A DNA stretch of 7,769 nt, taken from contig JAIDOO010000006.1 in assembly GCA_029063275.1 (NCBI GenBank), positions 1 to 7,769 of the forward strand, in the 5' to 3' direction. Positions 4,854 through 7,769 of this stretch are shown in pieces. This DNA comes from Clostridia bacterium. Lineage in GTDB: Bacteria; Bacillota; Clostridia; Christensenellales; Borkfalkiaceae. The notes under the pieces were generated by a model. That model ran no database searches, was not told the origin of the DNA, and worked only from the letters and a program-made list of their open reading frames with translations. Made by a program: the position numbers and the translations under genes. Every line of letters begins with the position of its first letter. The stretch's first letter is position 1.

Positions 4854-6836
4854 TTACTTACCGTTTACTTTTGAAATGGAAATTTTTGCGTGTTCGGCAA
4901 CCGACTCTGCGGTAAAGCCGAAGTAGTCGAAAAGCTGTTTAGCGGGCGCTGAAACGCCGAAAGAGTACATTGCAAGCACTTCGCCGCAATCGCCTGCGTA
5001 TTTGTACCAGGCGAAGTGGGACGCCGCCTCAACGCAAACTCTGGCTTTAACCGTTTTGGGAAGAACGTATTCTTTGTATTCTTCGGTCTGCTTTTCAAAC
5101 TCTTCCATACTGGGCATTGACACAACGCGCGCCTTGATATTATCCCTTGCAAGAATTTGTTTTGCGCTCATACAAAGCTCGGTTTCCGAACCCGTGCCGA
5201 TTAAAATTACGTCGGGCGTACCCTCGCAGTCGGCAAGGATATAACCGCCTGCCAAAGCCTTTATGCCCGTGTTTTCGTACTGGGGCAAATCCTGCCTTGA
5301 AAGCACGAGAACGGTGGGGGAATCCTGCGTAAACGCCGAAATGTACGCCGCCGCAGTTTCCTTTCCGTCGCAGGGGCGGAAAACTTTAATCTGCGGAATG
5401 GAGCGCAGTGCGATAAGCTGTTCTACAGGCTGGTGGGTGGGACCGTCCTCGCCGACGCCTATCGAGTCGTGGGTCATAACGTAGATTACGGGGATATTCA
5501 TAAGGGCGCTCATTCTTATTCCGCCCTTCATATAGTCGGAGAACGAGAAGAACGTTGAGCAAACGATTCTGAGACCGCCGTGAAGCTGAATGCCGTTGCA
5601 GATAGCCGCCATAGCGTGTTCGCGGATACCGAAGTGAATATTTCTGCCCTCTCTGTTGTCGGGCGAAAAATAACCTTTGCCTTTGAGCTCTGTTTTGGTG
5701 GAGGGGGCAAGGTCGGCGGATCCTGACATAAGGTTGGGCATAACGTCGGCGATTCTGTTCAGAATTCTGCCGCCCGAAACTCTTGTGGCTTCCGCTTTAT
5801 CGAAGCGGAAAAGCTCCTGCATATCGCCGAAATCGGGCTCGTTGCCGTTCATAAACCTTTCGTATTTTTCCGCAAGGTCGGGGTATTCGCGCTTATATTT
5901 TTTGAATAACCTGTTCCAGTTTTCTTCCGCTTCGAGCTTTTGCTCGGCGATGTTTCGGCAGTGTTCTTGTACGTCCTCGGGAACGGTAAAAGGCTCTTCC
6001 GTCCAGCCGAAAAACTCCTTGGTCTTTGCAAGATTGTCCTCGCCCATGGGCGCGCCGTGAACGTCGGCGGTGTCCTCTAACGGCGAGCCGTAGCCGATTA
6101 CCGAGCGGCAGATAATAATGGAGGGGCGGGTCAAATCGCTCTTTGCGCGCGCTATCGCCGCTTTAAGCGCGTTCAGGTTGTTCGCGTCGTTCACGCGGAT
6201 AACCTGCCAGCCCTGAGCCGCAAAACGCGCCGCAGGGTCCTCGCTGAACGTCTGCGAAATATTGCCCTCAATCGTAATGTTGTTTTTATCGTATAAAAGA
6301 ATGAGTTTGCCCAGCTTCTGCGTTCCCGCAAACGAGCATGCCTCGTAGCTTAAACCCTCTTCCAGACAGCCGTCGCCGCAGAGAACGTAGGTGAAGTGGT
6401 CTACTATGGGGAAATCGGGTCTGTTGAAAATTGCCGCAAGGTGCGCTTCGGCAACGGCAAAACCTACCGCGTTGCCGACGCCCTGTCCCAAGGGTCCCGT
6501 CGATGTTTCGACCCCGTCCGTTTTGCCGTATTCGGGATGTCCGGGAGTGAGTGAGCCGAGCTGACGGAAATTCATAATATCTTCGCGCGATATATTATAA
6601 CCGAACAGGTGCAAAAGCGAGTACAGCAGCATAGAGCCGTGTCCTGCCGAAAGAATAAATCTGTCCCTGTTGTCCCACTTGGGATTTTTATAACTGAAAT
6701 TCAAAAAATCGGCAAACAGCTCGTATCCGATAGGCGCGGCGCCTATACATATACCGGGGTGTCCGGATTTTGCGCGCTGGATTGCTTCCGACGACAGAAT
6801 TCTTACGGTGTCTACACTCTTATTGGCAACAGACAT
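4854..6836 (-). CDS. tkt: Transketolase (EC 2.2.1.1)
   Basis: This is a full-length, 660-residue thiamine diphosphate enzyme. It moves two-carbon ketol units between ketose and aldose phosphates in the non-oxidative pentose phosphate pathway. The N-terminal pyrophosphate-binding domain has SGHPG (24-28, H26), AGHGSMLLYSLLHL (64-77, H66), GPLGQGVGNAVG (114-125) and the ThDP/Mg motif GDG (154-156) with N185 about 30 residues later. H261 follows in DVHGAPMG. The middle (PYR) domain has GSADLAPSTKTELKG (372-386), FGIREHAM (402-409, catalytic E406), FFSFSDYMKGG (429-439) and DSIGVGEDGPTHQPVEQL (457-474). The C-terminal domain runs from about 530. All landmark residues are present, so it should be active. 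The ATG at 6836 has AGGAGA five bases upstream, overlapping the stop codon of the mutase gene, which implies translational coupling. Expected to act as a cytoplasmic homodimer. Confidence 0.97.
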   Translation of the reverse strand: MSVANKSVDTVRILSSEAIQRAKSGHPGICIGAAPIGYELFADFLNFSYKNPKWDNRDRFILSAGHGSMLLYSLLHLFGYNISREDIMNFRQLGSLTPGHPEYGKTDGVETSTGPLGQGVGNAVGFAVAEAHLAAIFNRPDFPIVDHFTYVLCGDGCLEEGLSYEACSFAGTQKLGKLILLYDKNNITIEGNISQTFSEDPAARFAAQGWQVIRVNDANNLNALKAAIARAKSDLTRPSIIICRSVIGYGSPLEDTADVHGAPMGEDNLAKTKEFFGWTEEPFTVPEDVQEHCRNIAEQKLEAEENWNRLFKKYKREYPDLAEKYERFMNGNEPDFGDMQELFRFDKAEATRVSGGRILNRIADVMPNLMSGSADLAPSTKTELKGKGYFSPDNREGRNIHFGIREHAMAAICNGIQLHGGLRIVCSTFFSFSDYMKGGIRMSALMNIPVIYVMTHDSIGVGEDGPTHQPVEQLIALRSIPQIKVFRPCDGKETAAAYISAFTQDSPTVLVLSRQDLPQYENTGIKALAGGYILADCEGTPDVILIGTGSETELCMSAKQILARDNIKARVVSMPSMEEFEKQTEEYKEYVLPKTVKARVCVEAASHFAWYKYAGDCGEVLAMYSFGVSAPAKQLFDYFGFTAESVAEHAKISISKVNGK

Positions 6837-6841
6837 AAATT

Positions 6842-6847
6842 TCTCCT
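6842..6847 (-). promoter_or_regulatory. Transketolase ribosome binding site overlapping the upstream stop codon
   Basis: On the minus strand the sequence reads TAGGAGA: the TAG stop of the phosphohexomutase (6848-6846) shares its AG with the AGGAGA site (6847-6842). Five bases then separate it from the transketolase ATG. Ribosomes ending the mutase are placed to restart on transketolase. Confidence 0.75.
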
Positions 6848-7769
6848 AATATGTAAATTTTTTTAAGTTTTCAAAATTTAAAAAGTCGTATCTCTGCAAA
6901 AATTCCAAAAGCTTTTTTGCCATAAGCTTATTGCCGCCTAAGGTGTTGCTTTCAAAATTTACAGGGATTACGGGGTCGTGTACGCTCTGTCTTAAAAGCA
7001 ACCAGCCGTCGCCCGCGCCCTTTGCAAAGTTAATTCTCGCGCCCTCGTAATTGTCGGGCGCAAGGGACGTATCGCCGGAAGATTGCGCGGCGGTTTTCAA
7101 ATCCTCTATTATTTTTGCGCCTTCTTTTTTGAAGTCGGTTGATTTTTCGTTAAAGGTGAGCCTTATTTCGTCGCACTCAACCGCTTCGGGCAGGTCTGAA
7201 ATCAAATCGGTGATTTTTTCGCCGTCCTTTGCGTTGGAAAGGGAAATAAGCAGTTTTGCAACGAGGTACGCGCCGTCGTCTAACATATAATTTTCCAAAA
7301 AAGCCGCGTGTCCCGAGGTTTCTATCGCAAGGGGGGAGTATCCGCCCGAGGCGTTGATTTCATTGCATTTGTCAATTACGTTTTTGTAACCGCGTTTGTA
7401 TCTTAAATGTTTTCCTCCCAAACCTTCGATAAATGAGGTAAGTCCGTCGCTGGTAACCGAGTCGGTAACTATTACGCCGCTTTTGTCCTTTAAAAGCATA
7501 GCGCTCAAAAGCGCGATAAGACGGTTGCGGTTTATCTCGCCGCCGCCGCAGTCGACTGCGCCCGCGCGGTCTACGTCGGTATCGAATATAATTCCGAGGT
7601 CGGCGCCGTGTTTAACGACCGCCGAGGAAAGGCTTTTAATCGCCTGCTTGTCCTCGGGGTTGGGGGCGTGGTTGGGGAAAGTTCCGTCAGGCGCCAAAAA
7701 CTGGCTTCCTGCCGTGTCCGCGCCGAGAGGCTTCAACACCTTATCCGCAAAAAAGCCGCCGGCGCCGTT
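6846..7769 (-). CDS. Alpha-D-phosphohexomutase (phosphomannomutase/phosphoglucomutase family), C-terminal 307 residues
   Basis: The frame is open through the right edge, so the N-terminal domain with the phosphoserine is not visible; residues are counted from the edge. The visible part begins NGAGGFFADKV, typical of the second domain. The metal-binding loop DTDVDR is at 63-68, inside GIIFDTDVDRAGAVD. The sugar-specificity loop ETSGH is at 150-154. The final domain carries RQSVHDPVIP (260-269) where most family members have an R-SGTEP-like phosphate loop. This HDP version recalls a divergent subgroup of phosphomannomutase-like proteins known from plants and some bacteria (from memory). The enzyme should interconvert 1- and 6-phosphates of a hexose, but which sugar cannot be told. 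It is the most upstream visible gene of the operon, and its stop overlaps the transketolase ribosome site. Confidence 0.88.
   Translation of the reverse strand, partial: NGAGGFFADKVLKPLGADTAGSQFLAPDGTFPNHAPNPEDKQAIKSLSSAVVKHGADLGIIFDTDVDRAGAVDCGGGEINRNRLIALLSAMLLKDKSGVIVTDSVTSDGLTSFIEGLGGKHLRYKRGYKNVIDKCNEINASGGYSPLAIETSGHAAFLENYMLDDGAYLVAKLLISLSNAKDGEKITDLISDLPEAVECDEIRLTFNEKSTDFKKEGAKIIEDLKTAAQSSGDTSLAPDNYEGARINFAKGAGDGWLLLRQSVHDPVIPVNFESNTLGGNKLMAKKLLEFLQRYDFLNFENLKKFTY

Noticed and set aside
5677..6060. A 127-codon plus-strand frame opposite transketolase
   Set aside because: It is a shadow of a complete transketolase with all catalytic motifs.
7737..7739. GTG at 7739 as the start of the phosphohexomutase
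   Set aside because: Upstream codons to the edge encode NGAGGFFADK, a conserved part of the family, so the gene continues beyond the window.

Overview
The window looks like chromosomal DNA of an anaerobic Bacillota, most likely a Clostridia-type gut or sediment lineage. The reasons are an oxygen-sensitive CoA-dehydratase/activase-type system of the kind common in anaerobes, a DUF3592 membrane protein, strong GGAG-type ribosome binding sites, compact operons and moderate GC content. This placement is inference; no taxonomic marker is present.

Layout. Positions 1-2748 (+ strand) hold two overlapping genes of one transcription unit. The first is the C-terminal part of a 2-hydroxyacyl-CoA dehydratase activase-related protein, cut by the left window edge. 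The second is a dehydratase-like (HGD-D type) Fe-S protein. In many Clostridia these regions form one polypeptide of about 1,400 residues; here they are split in the interdomain linker with an 8-nt overlap. A convergent intergenic region (2749-2861) holds a short repeat, nested inverted repeats and a perfect 13-bp hairpin that probably serves as a shared terminator. Positions 2862-3605 (- strand) encode a four-helix DUF3592 membrane protein with its own sigma-A-like promoter. The gap 3606-3837 holds that promoter, the terminator of the next operon and a 50-nt structured element. This element shares a 13-bp core and a second 8-bp core with the repeat at 2752.

Positions 3838-7769 (- strand) form a carbohydrate operon, read right to left: a phosphohexomutase (cut by the right edge), a full-length transketolase and a D-2-hydroxyacid dehydrogenase of the glycerate dehydrogenase/hydroxypyruvate reductase type. 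The mutase stop codon overlaps the transketolase ribosome binding site, which suggests coupled translation. A perfect 17-bp hairpin separates transketolase from the dehydrogenase and may lower expression of the last gene. Together the three proteins would link hexose-phosphate interconversion, the non-oxidative pentose phosphate pathway and C2-C3 hydroxy/keto acid reduction.

Most genes belong to known families. The less ordinary points are the split activase/dehydratase pair, the stop-repeat-terminator arrangement found after two unrelated genes, and the atypical phosphate loop of the phosphohexomutase.
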